A stretch of 64,000 nt of DNA, from positions 1 to 64,000 of IMG/VR virus record IMGVR_UViG_3300043444_000140; one strand, written 5' to 3'. Position numbers and translations under genes: made by a program. The notes beneath the pieces were generated by a model that had not been told where the DNA came from, did no database searches, and saw only the letters and a list, made by a program, of their open reading frames with translations. Source of the DNA: a virus. Positions 21,166 to 26,587 of this stretch are shown here, piece after piece (positions within the stretch are counted from its first letter, which is position 1; the number at the start of each line of letters is the position of its first letter).

Positions 21166-21330
21166 TTAGCGGTAGCCGTGTCCTAGGTAGTCTGCCCATT
21201 CGTTAGGGTCAAGTTCTAGGTAAGTGATAGCAGAACCCAAAGGCATCAAGCCCTTGTAGTCATTACACTCGTGGCAGACAAAAGTTCCGTTCTCGAAAAC
21301 GGTCTCACAAAATACACACATTAGTTTCAT
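21166..21330 (-). CDS. Small zinc-ribbon protein
   Basis: 54 residues: MKLMCVFCETVFENGTFVCH, then ECNDYKGL. Two CxxC-type pairs form a classic zinc ribbon; the C-terminus LELDPNEWADYLGHGYR is acidic-aromatic. Own class-I promoter. Confidence 0.65.
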   Translation of the reverse strand: MKLMCVFCETVFENGTFVCHECNDYKGLMPLGSAITYLELDPNEWADYLGHGYR

Positions 21331-21353
21331 AGTTTTCCTTTCTTGATAATTCT

Positions 21354-21377
21354 ATTTTAGACTAAGCCACCGACATT
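21354..21377 (-). promoter_or_regulatory. Class-I promoter (box TGTCGG)
   Basis: AAATGTCGGTGGC, TAAAATAGA; fires 21330. Confidence 0.8.
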
Positions 21378-21541
21378 TAGACTTTGCCACCCATTGACTT
21401 GACTACTCGCATTAGCAAAGTGAGTTCACGCTCAAACTTTGGGTCTAGGTCTTGGTCAGCGTCAAGGGTAGCCATAGCAATTTCCACCATAGCGTTGTAT
21501 TCTGCTTGGAGGGTTGGGAGGTCCATTGGAGTCTTGTTCAT
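21377..21541 (-). CDS. Small helical protein
   Basis: 54 residues, MNKTPMDLPTLQAEYNAMVE onward; predicted two helices. AAAGG leader. Unknown function. Confidence 0.6.
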   Translation of the reverse strand: MNKTPMDLPTLQAEYNAMVEIAMATLDADQDLDPKFERELTLLMRVVKSMGGKV

Positions 21542-21565
21542 TAGTTTACCTTTCTTTCTACTCTT

Positions 21566-21589
21566 ATTATGGCATAGCCCACCGACATT
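21566..21589 (-). promoter_or_regulatory. Class-I promoter (box TGTCGG)
   Basis: AAATGTCGGTGGG, CATAAT; fires 21541. Confidence 0.8.
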
Positions 21590-21767
21590 TTAAGGACATT
21601 TTGGGGTGTTTTGGAAAAGATTAACTAGGTTAACATTTCCTGTGAATTTGATCGTTTTTGCATCTCGGGCGTGTCGGGGATCCGATCTTAAGCGTCTTAA
21701 AAAGTTATCCACAGAGTTATCCACAGGATCGACACAGATCCAGGCGGATGTCAAGACGACACGCCGA
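21590..21767. other. Gene-free control segment with two DnaA boxes
   Basis: TTATCCACA at 21705-21713 and 21717-21725, 12 bp apart, plus GGCGTGTC and GACACGCC elements on each side (about 21669 and 21759). No coding frame is convincing. Confidence 0.5.
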
Positions 21768-21911
21768 TTAGCAGTGGATTTCTAGAATCTCTGCTATCTC
21801 TGAGGCGGTACGAGCGTACACCTCTTCATTACACTCAGGGCAGTAGCCTGAGTAGAAGCGGTCATCCCAGTGTAGAGGGACAATCTGACCATTGGTTAGT
21901 GAAACAATCAT
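21768..21911 (-). CDS. Small zinc-knuckle protein
   Basis: 47 residues, MIVSLTNGQIVPLHWDDRFY then GYCPECNEEVYAR and a terminal HC. One zinc site likely. Own promoter at 21940. Confidence 0.6.
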   Translation of the reverse strand: MIVSLTNGQIVPLHWDDRFYSGYCPECNEEVYARTASEIAEILEIHC

Positions 21912-21939
21912 TCTGTTTCCTTTCTTTTATCTTGTTATT

Positions 21940-21963
21940 ATCTTAGCATTAGGGGCGGACACT
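21940..21963 (-). promoter_or_regulatory. Class-I promoter, divergent box
   Basis: GTGTCCG, 10 bp, TAAGAT; fires 21911. The box lies in the stop region of the next gene. Confidence 0.55.
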
Positions 21964-21966
21964 CGG

Positions 21967-22116
21967 TTAGTTTTTTGCTAACCAAGCAACGCAACCTTCG
22001 CAGGTCTTTACATTTTCTTCATAGATGTTGCCTTCGCAAACATCGCAGTGAGTGAACGGAATGTATAGAACCTTTCCGTTGTAGTATACCTTTTTTCCTT
22101 TTTTTAGTTCAGTCAT
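21967..22116 (-). CDS. Small zinc-ribbon protein
   Basis: 49 residues: MTELKKGKKVYYNGKVLYIP, then HCDVCEG and KTCEGCVAW. Two CxxC pairs. The basic N-terminus and KVYYNGKVL pattern suggest a nucleic-acid- or protein-binding ribbon. Confidence 0.65.
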   Translation of the reverse strand: MTELKKGKKVYYNGKVLYIPFTHCDVCEGNIYEENVKTCEGCVAWLAKN

Positions 22117-22144
22117 TTTGACTTCCTTTCTTTTATCTATATAT

Positions 22145-22173
22145 ATCTAAACACATACCACCGACATTGTCAA
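22145..22173 (-). promoter_or_regulatory. Class-I promoter with TTGACA -35
   Basis: TTGACA (22168-22173), 17-bp spacer carrying ATGTCGGTGG, -10 TTAGAT (22145-22150). Shows that the box lies inside the normal spacer. Fires 22116. Confidence 0.8.
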
Positions 22174-22177
22174 CCCG

Positions 22178-22284
22178 ACACGCCGTGTTTTGGGGGAAAT
22201 TTTTTAAGCGTTATAAATCTGTTATATTCGAACATCTGTTCGGATCATCGACGCACTCGGGCGTGTCGGATCTCGGGCGTGTCG
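22178..22284. promoter_or_regulatory. Control module with LexA-like box, copy 1
   Basis: Bounded by GACACGCC (about 22183) and two GGCGTGTCG copies (22258-22285). Inside: GGGGAAAT, CGTTATAA, GTTATATT and the palindrome TCGAACATCTGTTCGG (22228-22243), a match to GAAC-N4-GTTC. A second copy is at 23816-23937. Confidence 0.6.
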
Positions 22285-22464
22285 CTAACGTGTCTTGGTT
22301 AGCATTAGGGTCAAGTAGCGGTCCTGATTTTCTTTTGATAGCGTTGCCCAAGCCTTGCGGTCAAGGTAACGCTGTCCATTGCGAATTTCAGGGGTAGCGA
22401 ATACGATAGCGTTAGCCCAAGCCATGAAAGCCTTTTCGCTTCGGGTCATTCTTGCTTTTCTCAT
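22285..22464 (-). CDS. Small basic protein
   Basis: 59 residues, MRKARMTRSEKAFMAWANAI onward; basic, Trp-containing, two helices. AAAGG leader. Could bind nucleic acid. Unknown family. Confidence 0.6.
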   Translation of the reverse strand: MRKARMTRSEKAFMAWANAIVFATPEIRNGQRYLDRKAWATLSKENQDRYLTLMLTKTR

Positions 22465-22488
22465 TAGTTAGCCTTTCTTAGTAGTTTT

Positions 22489-22512
22489 ATTTTAGCCTAG
22501 CCCACCGACATT
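22489..22512 (-). promoter_or_regulatory. Class-I promoter (box TGTCGG)
   Basis: TAATGTCGGTGGG, TAAAAT; starts at the stop of 22511-22714, fires 22464. Confidence 0.8.
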
Positions 22513-22714
22513 AATCAAGGGGCTTGCGTAGTCCTTGTTCCAGGAAGCGGTCAAAGTGCATTTTCTTTTCTGCCATAGCAGATACAAACTTTACACCGTT
22601 AGCCTTAGCGAAGAAGTCAATTGCAGGGTGTCCATACCAAGCAACCTGCACACCACGATAGACAGTGCCGTCCTCGGTCTTACCCGATACTACCCATTCA
22701 ATTCCTTTTGACAT
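22511..22714 (-). CDS. Hypothetical protein
   Basis: 67 residues, MSKGIEWVVSGKTEDGTVYR onward; alpha/beta. RBS AAAGGA. Unknown function. Confidence 0.6.
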   Translation of the reverse strand: MSKGIEWVVSGKTEDGTVYRGVQVAWYGHPAIDFFAKANGVKFVSAMAEKKMHFDRFLEQGLRKPLD

Positions 22715-22738
22715 TAGTTGTCCTTTCTTTCTATTACT

Positions 22739-22762
22739 AACTTAGCAGGTGCTACCGACATT
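22739..22762 (-). promoter_or_regulatory. Class-I promoter, weak -10
   Basis: AAATGTCGGTAGC, 10 bp, TAAGTT; fires 22714. Confidence 0.65.
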
Positions 22763-22764
22763 TA

Positions 22765-22905
22765 TTAGATGTCGCAACCAATGCTAGCGTGGCAGTAGAT
22801 ACAAACCTCTTCGCCACAGCGTCCGCATTCGTCCTGTGGAGTGTGAGTATCGCAGATGTCGCAGTAGCCTAGGTCTTCTGCGTAGTATTCTTTTTGAGTG
22901 TTCAT
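22765..22905 (-). CDS. Small zinc-binding protein
   Basis: 46 residues with CDICDTH, CGRCGEEVCIYCH and a terminal GCD: eight cysteines plus histidines, enough for two interleaved zinc sites (treble-clef or B-box-like). AAAGG upstream. Unknown partner. Confidence 0.65.
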   Translation of the reverse strand: MNTQKEYYAEDLGYCDICDTHTPQDECGRCGEEVCIYCHASIGCDI

Positions 22906-22934
22906 CTTGAACCTTTCTTTCTTTATCTACTATT

Positions 22935-22958
22935 ACATTAGCACCCCCCACCGACATT
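22935..22958 (-). promoter_or_regulatory. Class-I promoter (box TGTCGG)
   Basis: AAATGTCGGTGGG, TAATGT; fires 22905. GACACGCC 9 bp upstream. Confidence 0.7.
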
Positions 22959-23053
22959 TAAGTGTAAGACACGCCAATAAAATGGGGAAATTTATAACGT
23001 TCTTATAACGCCCCTGGATCCCTTATAAACAAAGGGCTGTAGAGGGGATCGAC

Positions 23054-23065
23054 CCCCTTTCGGGG
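23054..23065 (-). terminator. GC hairpin
   Basis: CCCC-GAAA-GGGG on the minus strand after the stop at 23080, flanked by GATC on both sides. Confidence 0.45.
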
Positions 23066-23079
23066 ATCTTGTCAAGTCC

Positions 23080-23298
23080 TTACATCAACTTGTCTAGTAG
23101 GCGAGAAAACTGAGGGTAGAAAGCAAGGATTACAGCAAGCACAAAGCCAATCTGTGAACCAATAAAAAAGGTTTCACTAATTGTTTGGCTAGGCTCTGCC
23201 CCTAGCAGTAGCAGGGTAAGGTATAGGAACACATACGCACCAGCAACAAACGGAATAGATACAATGCCAAGGATTGCTCTACGGATTACATACTTCAT
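23080..23298 (-). CDS. Two-span membrane protein
   Basis: 72 residues: basic MKYVIRRAI, hydrophobic LGIVSIPFVAGAYVFLYLTL, a short loop, then FFIGSQIGFVLAVILAF and a basic end. Holin-sized but found among accessory genes, so a holin role is only a possibility. Confidence 0.6.
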   Translation of the reverse strand: MKYVIRRAILGIVSIPFVAGAYVFLYLTLLLLGAEPSQTISETFFIGSQIGFVLAVILAFYPQFSRLLDKLM

Positions 23299-23300
23299 TA

Positions 23301-23387
23301 TTATTTCCCTTCTTGTGAAAAGTCTACATCATCAATGAGCATTATGTCAATAAGCCCAATTAGGTATTCTAGTTCTTGAGTGTCCAT
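23301..23387 (-). CDS. Tiny acidic protein
   Basis: 28 residues, MDTQELEYLIGLIDIMLIDD onward. Located between its class-I promoter (23421) and the membrane protein, 2 bp apart. RBS weak. Low certainty. Confidence 0.4.
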   Translation of the reverse strand: MDTQELEYLIGLIDIMLIDDVDFSQEGK

Positions 23388-23420
23388 TATTGATTAATTA
23401 AGATTACTAACGTTATAGCA

Positions 23421-23444
23421 ATTATAAGCAGGGCTACAGACATT
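23421..23444 (-). promoter_or_regulatory. Class-I promoter (box TGTCTG)
   Basis: AAATGTCTGTAGC, TATAAT; fires 23387 and 23298. Confidence 0.75.
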
Positions 23445-23578
23445 TAGATGATAGCCCATCCTGTTATCTGTCCTTTTTCATACATAGACTTGTAGAACTT
23501 TAGGACCTCTGCCTTGTGCTGTGGGTCATATGAGGGGTAGATTGTGGTACCGTCCTTGAGGATGATTTCTAGGTTCAT
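23444..23578 (-). CDS. Small protein
   Basis: 44 residues, MNLEIILKDGTTIYPSYDPQ onward, ending ITGWAII. Small alpha/beta fold. AAAGG RBS. Unknown function. Confidence 0.6.
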   Translation of the reverse strand: MNLEIILKDGTTIYPSYDPQHKAEVLKFYKSMYEKGQITGWAII

Positions 23579-23604
23579 GAGTGTTACCTTTCTTAGTTGT
23601 TATT

Positions 23605-23628
23605 AGTGTACAGTAGGGGTCAGACATT
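23605..23628 (-). promoter_or_regulatory. Class-I promoter (box TGTCTG)
   Basis: CAATGTCTGACC, TACACT; fires 23578. Confidence 0.7.
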
Positions 23629-23632
23629 GAGT

Positions 23633-23743
23633 CTAGTGAATCTCACCATACTCTGACCAGCAGATTTCACAACCATACTCGCCAGCCTCCTTTACGAAGA
23701 CCTTTTCTACTACTACATCACATAGTTCACAAACTGAAAACAT
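23633..23743 (-). CDS. Small zinc-ribbon protein
   Basis: 36 residues: MFSVCELCDVVVEKVF, then GCEICWSEYGEIH. Two CxxC pairs: a minimal zinc ribbon. AAAGG leader. Confidence 0.6.
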   Translation of the reverse strand: MFSVCELCDVVVEKVFVKEAGEYGCEICWSEYGEIH

Positions 23744-23785
23744 TTGTTACCTTTCTTTCTTTTATCTATTTATCTTTATATATAT

Positions 23786-23814
23786 ATCTAACCATAGACC
23801 ACTGACAAAGTCAA
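23786..23814 (-). promoter_or_regulatory. Class-I promoter with TTGACT -35
   Basis: TTGACT, 17-bp spacer with TTGTCAGTGG, TTAGAT. Same architecture as 22145-22173. Fires 23743. Confidence 0.75.
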
Positions 23815-23815
23815 G

Positions 23816-23937
23816 ACGACACGCCGATGATCTGGGAAATATTTTAACCCGTTATAAGATCGTTATATTAGAACAAATGTTCGAATGCGTCGATGTCGTT
23901 ATCAATTCGTTATCAAACAATGGCGTGTCGCTATACA
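23816..23937. promoter_or_regulatory. Control module with LexA-like box, copy 2
   Basis: Bounded by CGACACGCCGAT and GGCGTGTCGC. Inside: GGGAAATATTTTAA, CGTTATAA, CGTTATATTA and GAACAAATGTTC (23871-23882), a perfect GAAC-N4-GTTC. Lies in the divergent region between 23743 (minus) and 23989 (plus). Confidence 0.6.
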
Positions 23938-23961
23938 AATGTCTGTCGGGTGTGCTAATGT
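23938..23961 (+). promoter_or_regulatory. Class-I promoter on the plus strand
   Basis: AATGTCTG, 10 bp, TAATGT; fires 23989. Shows that the motif tracks with gene direction. Confidence 0.7.
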
Positions 23962-23988
23962 ATTTATATCAAGAGATAAGGACAGAAG

Positions 23989-24255
23989 ATGTTTGTAGCA
24001 GAGATTTTCAACGTAGTAGTTGTAGAAGAAGTAGAAGATGGCGAAGTGTATGAATACACTCGCATTGAAGATGATTTCTCAATGTTTTTCGACATCAAGG
24101 CAGATGCAGAGATGTGGCTTGCAACTGCACCACAAACTGAAAAGCACCTAATGGAAGTGCAAAGCACTTGCGGTTGCCTAGAAGATGGCGACAAGGTTGA
24201 ATTGGTTATGAACTTTGGCGACCACGCTGTTGCTTACTGCCACCCTTGCTCATAG
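23989..24255 (+). CDS. Hypothetical acidic protein
   Basis: 88 residues, MFVAEIFNVVVVEEVEDGEV onward, with TCGCLEDGD and a terminal YCHPCS that may bind zinc. AAGGACAG RBS; class-I promoter 28 bp upstream. First plus-strand gene after the minus block. Unknown function. Confidence 0.65.
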   Translation: MFVAEIFNVVVVEEVEDGEVYEYTRIEDDFSMFFDIKADAEMWLATAPQTEKHLMEVQSTCGCLEDGDKVELVMNFGDHAVAYCHPCS

Positions 24256-24258
24256 GCA

Positions 24259-24282
24259 ATTGTCGGCGGTATCAACTAAAAT
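24259..24282 (+). promoter_or_regulatory. Class-I promoter on the plus strand
   Basis: ATTGTCGGCGG, 10 bp, TAAAAT; fires 24309. Confidence 0.7.
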
Positions 24283-24308
24283 AAAAGCAATTAGAGATAG
24301 GAAATAGA

Positions 24309-24398
24309 ATGAACGGATACACTTATGACGAGCAGTTTGACACTAGCGACAGCACTTGCCCAGACTGCTACAAGTCTTATTCGCAATGCGATTGCTAG
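24309..24398 (+). CDS. Tiny Cys-rich protein
   Basis: 29 residues: MNGYTYDEQFDTSDST, then CPDCYKSYSQCDC. Four cysteines in a zinc-site spacing. RBS GATAGGAAA. Followed at once by a terminator. Confidence 0.55.
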   Translation: MNGYTYDEQFDTSDSTCPDCYKSYSQCDC

Positions 24399-24425
24399 GG
24401 GGCACTACCCCTATCAGTCTTTTTA
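24397..24425 (+). terminator. Intrinsic terminator
   Basis: AGGGG-GCACTA-CCCCT, then ATCAGTCTTTTT. Confidence 0.7.
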
Positions 24426-24712
24426 TTCTTGATGGGGGCACCAGGGGATCCCTGATCACTTGACAATGTGTGCTCACTATGTTATTATGTTATATTTTTG
24501 TAGAGCCTGTATCATACATCTTTACAAAATATTCAGATTTTTGTCAATTTGAAAATTTTTTCAGATTTGCCAGATATGAATGTAACATTTTGGTAACGAT
24601 TTGGTTAATTTTCTATATTTGTATCACTACACTGATACATTTATAGCATTTGCGTAAGATTTGCATACATTCGGCGGTACACTGTAAACAATTTGTACGC
24701 TATAATATAGTT
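24426..24712. other. AT-rich gene-free segment with promoter
   Basis: A sigma-70 promoter, TTGACA (24460-24465), 17 bp, TATTAT (24483-24488), points right, but no gene follows for over 200 bp; the transcript would reach the metallothionein-like peptides or be non-coding. A CGGCGGTA motif with class-I-like layout sits at 24670-24690. Confidence 0.45.
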
Positions 24713-24787
24713 ATGAGCATCCAAGAAGTCCCAACAGACATTAAAAAAGAATGCAAGTGTGAAAACTGTAACTGTAGAAACAACTAG
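24713..24787 (+). CDS. Metallothionein-like micropeptide, leaderless
   Basis: 24 residues: MSIQEVPTDIKKE, then CKCENCNCRNN. The C-x-C-x2-C-x-C core resembles bacterial SmtA-type metallothioneins. TATAAT (24701-24706) lies 6 nt before the ATG: leaderless. A similar peptide follows at 24801. Confidence 0.5.
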   Translation: MSIQEVPTDIKKECKCENCNCRNN

Positions 24788-24800
24788 GAGGTGTCTTGAT

Positions 24801-24872
24801 ATGTGCGATAACGTAAACTGCTCTATGGGAGAATCTTGCAAGTGTGAAAACTGCAAGTGCGGTAAGAACTAA
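24801..24872 (+). CDS. Metallothionein-like micropeptide 2
   Basis: 23 residues: MCDNVNCSMGES, then CKCENCKCGKN. Six cysteines, again with C-x-C-x2-C-x-C. Perfect AGGAGG overlapping the end of the first peptide gene, 9 nt before ATG. Paired with 24713-24787. Confidence 0.5.
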   Translation: MCDNVNCSMGESCKCENCKCGKN

Positions 24873-24964
24873 GTTCCAATAAGGAATTTAACTGTGGACA
24901 TAAAGATCCACATCCATGTAATGCATCCGACGATGCCAAATAAAACATATTTTAATTTTTTCAT
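24869..24964 (-). CDS. Small membrane protein
   Basis: 31 residues: MKKLKYVLFGIVGCIT, WMWIFMSTVKFLIGT. One or two membrane spans with a basic N-terminus. AGAAGG 7 nt upstream. Overlaps the convergent peptide gene by 4 bp. Confidence 0.5.
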   Translation of the reverse strand: MKKLKYVLFGIVGCITWMWIFMSTVKFLIGT

Positions 24965-24996
24965 ACTAGCCTTCTATAAAAGTTTGGCGGTATAAC

Positions 24997-25015
24997 AAGA
25001 GCCACAGGCTCTCTT
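24997..25015 (-). terminator. Hairpin after 25018-25227
   Basis: AGAGCC-ACA-GGCTCT read on plus; on the minus strand it follows the stop at 25018 directly and continues into TTGTTAT. Confidence 0.5.
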
Positions 25016-25017
25016 GA

Positions 25018-25227
25018 TCACCATTTGCCCATAGGACATTTAGCACGACCTAGTGTAGTCTTCAACTTCATATAACATCCACACTGTCTGCATCTCGCTG
25101 ATCGCTTATTAAACCAAGGACACTCGTTACATATGGCGAGACGCTTCTCAATAAGTTCTCTATCGGACCTTTCCTCTGATGGGTCAAATAGATCAAAGAA
25201 GGTAACGTCCTTTGCAGGTTCTCTCAC
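25018..25227 (-). CDS. Small zinc-binding phage protein (CxxCP...CxxCGC...KW type)
   Basis: 69 residues: FFDLFDPSEER, AICNECPWF, CRQCGCYMKLKTTLG and AKCPMGKW. The same layout recurs at 30058-30303 and 39487-39774. The family is common in phages near structural or glycan genes; function unknown. Start overlaps the DHH-like gene stop (ATGA). Confidence 0.65.
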   Translation of the reverse strand: MREPAKDVTFFDLFDPSEERSDRELIEKRLAICNECPWFNKRSARCRQCGCYMKLKTTLGRAKCPMGKW

Positions 25228-25994
25228 CAGTTCATCTCCTCATTATATGTAACGGAATACTCACCACCAAAGATTTCGGCGTATGAGATTATATCCTTGT
25301 TATATTTTACCACAGTGTTCTTACCAACACGGTCGGATAAATACTTAATACCTGTCGTAAGGGGCAAATGTGATAAACCGAGGCTATCCAATGTACCGTT
25401 CATTTTTTCGATATACCTGGCTTTTCCCAAACGCTTGGATACAAATCCCTGTGTTGGATATTTTTCTTCAAGTTCTACGAGAAGATTGGAGATTTCTTCC
25501 GTAGGCTCGAAAACAAGATCAAGTTCGAGATGTCGCATCCGTTCCCACCAAGTTTTCATGTTTACGCCGTAACTTACAAGATTCTTATAGGTAGAATCGG
25601 CATAGGACATGTATGCTTGGGTTTGTTCGGATGTGGTTACTCTTGTTGCGAACGAAATTAAAAACGCCGTAGCGAAAGGATACTTATCCGTATATTTAGT
25701 TATGCCGAAATGCACATTCGGATTGAAAGACTTTGACGACATGTTATCCCCCGAACTTAAACGCTGGTGGTTCCCGATCGAAACAAAATCCGAAGTGTTC
25801 ATGTCGCAGTCTACAAACAAGCACTCTTTCGGGTCTACGCCGTCCGCTAGGACCATAACGTTCTTGTCGTAGGTTCCAACCACCACCGAACCGTTAAACG
25901 CCTCCAGGAGCCTTGCAGAGGTGAATCCGTCGATGTCGGGTGAAACGATTATTTTATTAGAATGATCAAGAGTTGAGAGAATACTGTTTTTCAT
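25224..25994 (-). CDS. Divergent DHH-phosphoesterase-like protein
   Basis: 256 residues. IIVSPDIDGFTSARLLEAF (D20, D22) fits motif I of DHH phosphoesterases (DxDGxxSA). LFVDCDMN (D62, D64) and SIGNHQ (75-77) sit where the V-x-D and DHH motifs would be, but the DHH triad is altered to NHQ. It may be a nuclease-like or inactive relative acting on nucleotides or short nucleic acids. Its codon use is CpG-rich (many TCG, CCG, GCG, ACG), unlike its neighbours, suggesting recent transfer. AAAGGG upstream. Confidence 0.5.
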   Translation of the reverse strand: MKNSILSTLDHSNKIIVSPDIDGFTSARLLEAFNGSVVVGTYDKNVMVLADGVDPKECLFVDCDMNTSDFVSIGNHQRLSSGDNMSSKSFNPNVHFGITKYTDKYPFATAFLISFATRVTTSEQTQAYMSYADSTYKNLVSYGVNMKTWWERMRHLELDLVFEPTEEISNLLVELEEKYPTQGFVSKRLGKARYIEKMNGTLDSLGLSHLPLTTGIKYLSDRVGKNTVVKYNKDIISYAEIFGGEYSVTYNEEMNW

Positions 25995-26022
25995 TTTAAA
26001 AGCCCTTTATAATTAAAATACT

Positions 26023-26325
26023 ATGTCTTTAGAAGCAATGATTGGAACCCTAGTAGGTATATCTGCAATCATATCATCATCAGCCCTTGGTGTCAAGTGG
26101 CTAGTCAAACATTATTTTGATGACATCAGGCATGAACTAAAACCTAATGGAGGATCAAGCCTAAAGGATCAGGTTAACAGACTAGAAAAAGATATGCAAG
26201 AAGCAGAACAAACTCGTAGGGAAATGAATCAAAAAATAGATCACATGTATGAAGTTTTGCTAGATTATATTGCTAAGAACCAAAGACCTGCAACCCCATC
26301 AAGGTCTAAAAAACTCGAAAAGTGA
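26023..26325 (+). CDS. Membrane-anchored coiled-coil protein (DUF2746/holin-like)
   Basis: 100 residues: an N-terminal membrane helix (MIGTLVGISAIISSSALGVK), then the recurrent actinophage motif ELKPNGGSSLKDQVNRLE and a coiled coil to about residue 85. Similar proteins are often placed in lysis or structural regions; a holin function is not proven. TATAAT (26008-26013) is 9 nt before the ATG, leaving almost no leader. Confidence 0.6.
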   Translation: MSLEAMIGTLVGISAIISSSALGVKWLVKHYFDDIRHELKPNGGSSLKDQVNRLEKDMQEAEQTRREMNQKIDHMYEVLLDYIAKNQRPATPSRSKKLEK

Positions 26326-26501
26326 TTATTATTATTATTATATATATAATATATACTATAGTTTTTATATCTTAATATCTTTTATCTTTATATCTCTTAT
26401 ATATATAGATATATTATACATAGAAATCCACCTTGTCAAGTCTTTTTTATGTAAATTCTTTGTAACAATTTGTTAACATTCACGAAACAATCAAAATATG
26501 A
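26326..26501. other. Gene-free, very AT-rich spacer
   Basis: Long TA/AT runs (ATTATTATTATTATATA and similar). No coding frame supported. Ends at the promoter-hairpin unit 26502-26566. Confidence 0.5.
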
Positions 26502-26566
26502 TATAATTTTATTACTAGTACCCAGGGTTGTCTCTCATACCCACCACCTTGGGTACTAGTTTTTTA
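26502..26566 (+). ncRNA. Promoter plus hairpin: possible short RNA/terminator
   Basis: Extended -10 TGATATAAT (TATAAT 26502-26507) is followed exactly 7 nt later by a 13-bp stem: ACTAGTACCCAGG (26514-26526) pairs with CCTTGGGTACTAGT (26547-26560) around a 20-nt loop, then TTTTTT. The transcript would be about 53 nt and consist of the hairpin itself. Confidence 0.5.
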
Positions 26567-26587
26567 TTATGATGTTATAATTAGTCT

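Noticed and set aside
23387-23443. Minus-strand hydrophobic frame MSVALLIIAITLVILINQ
   Set aside because: Its start codon is part of the class-I box and its -10 lies inside the frame, so the promoter's transcript would not contain the start. Hydrophobic frames arise easily in AT-rich sequence.
12874-24282. Regularly recurring short repeat that could be mistaken for a CRISPR array
   Set aside because: The repeat spacing is gene-length and irregular, and each copy is tied to a -10 element and a start codon.
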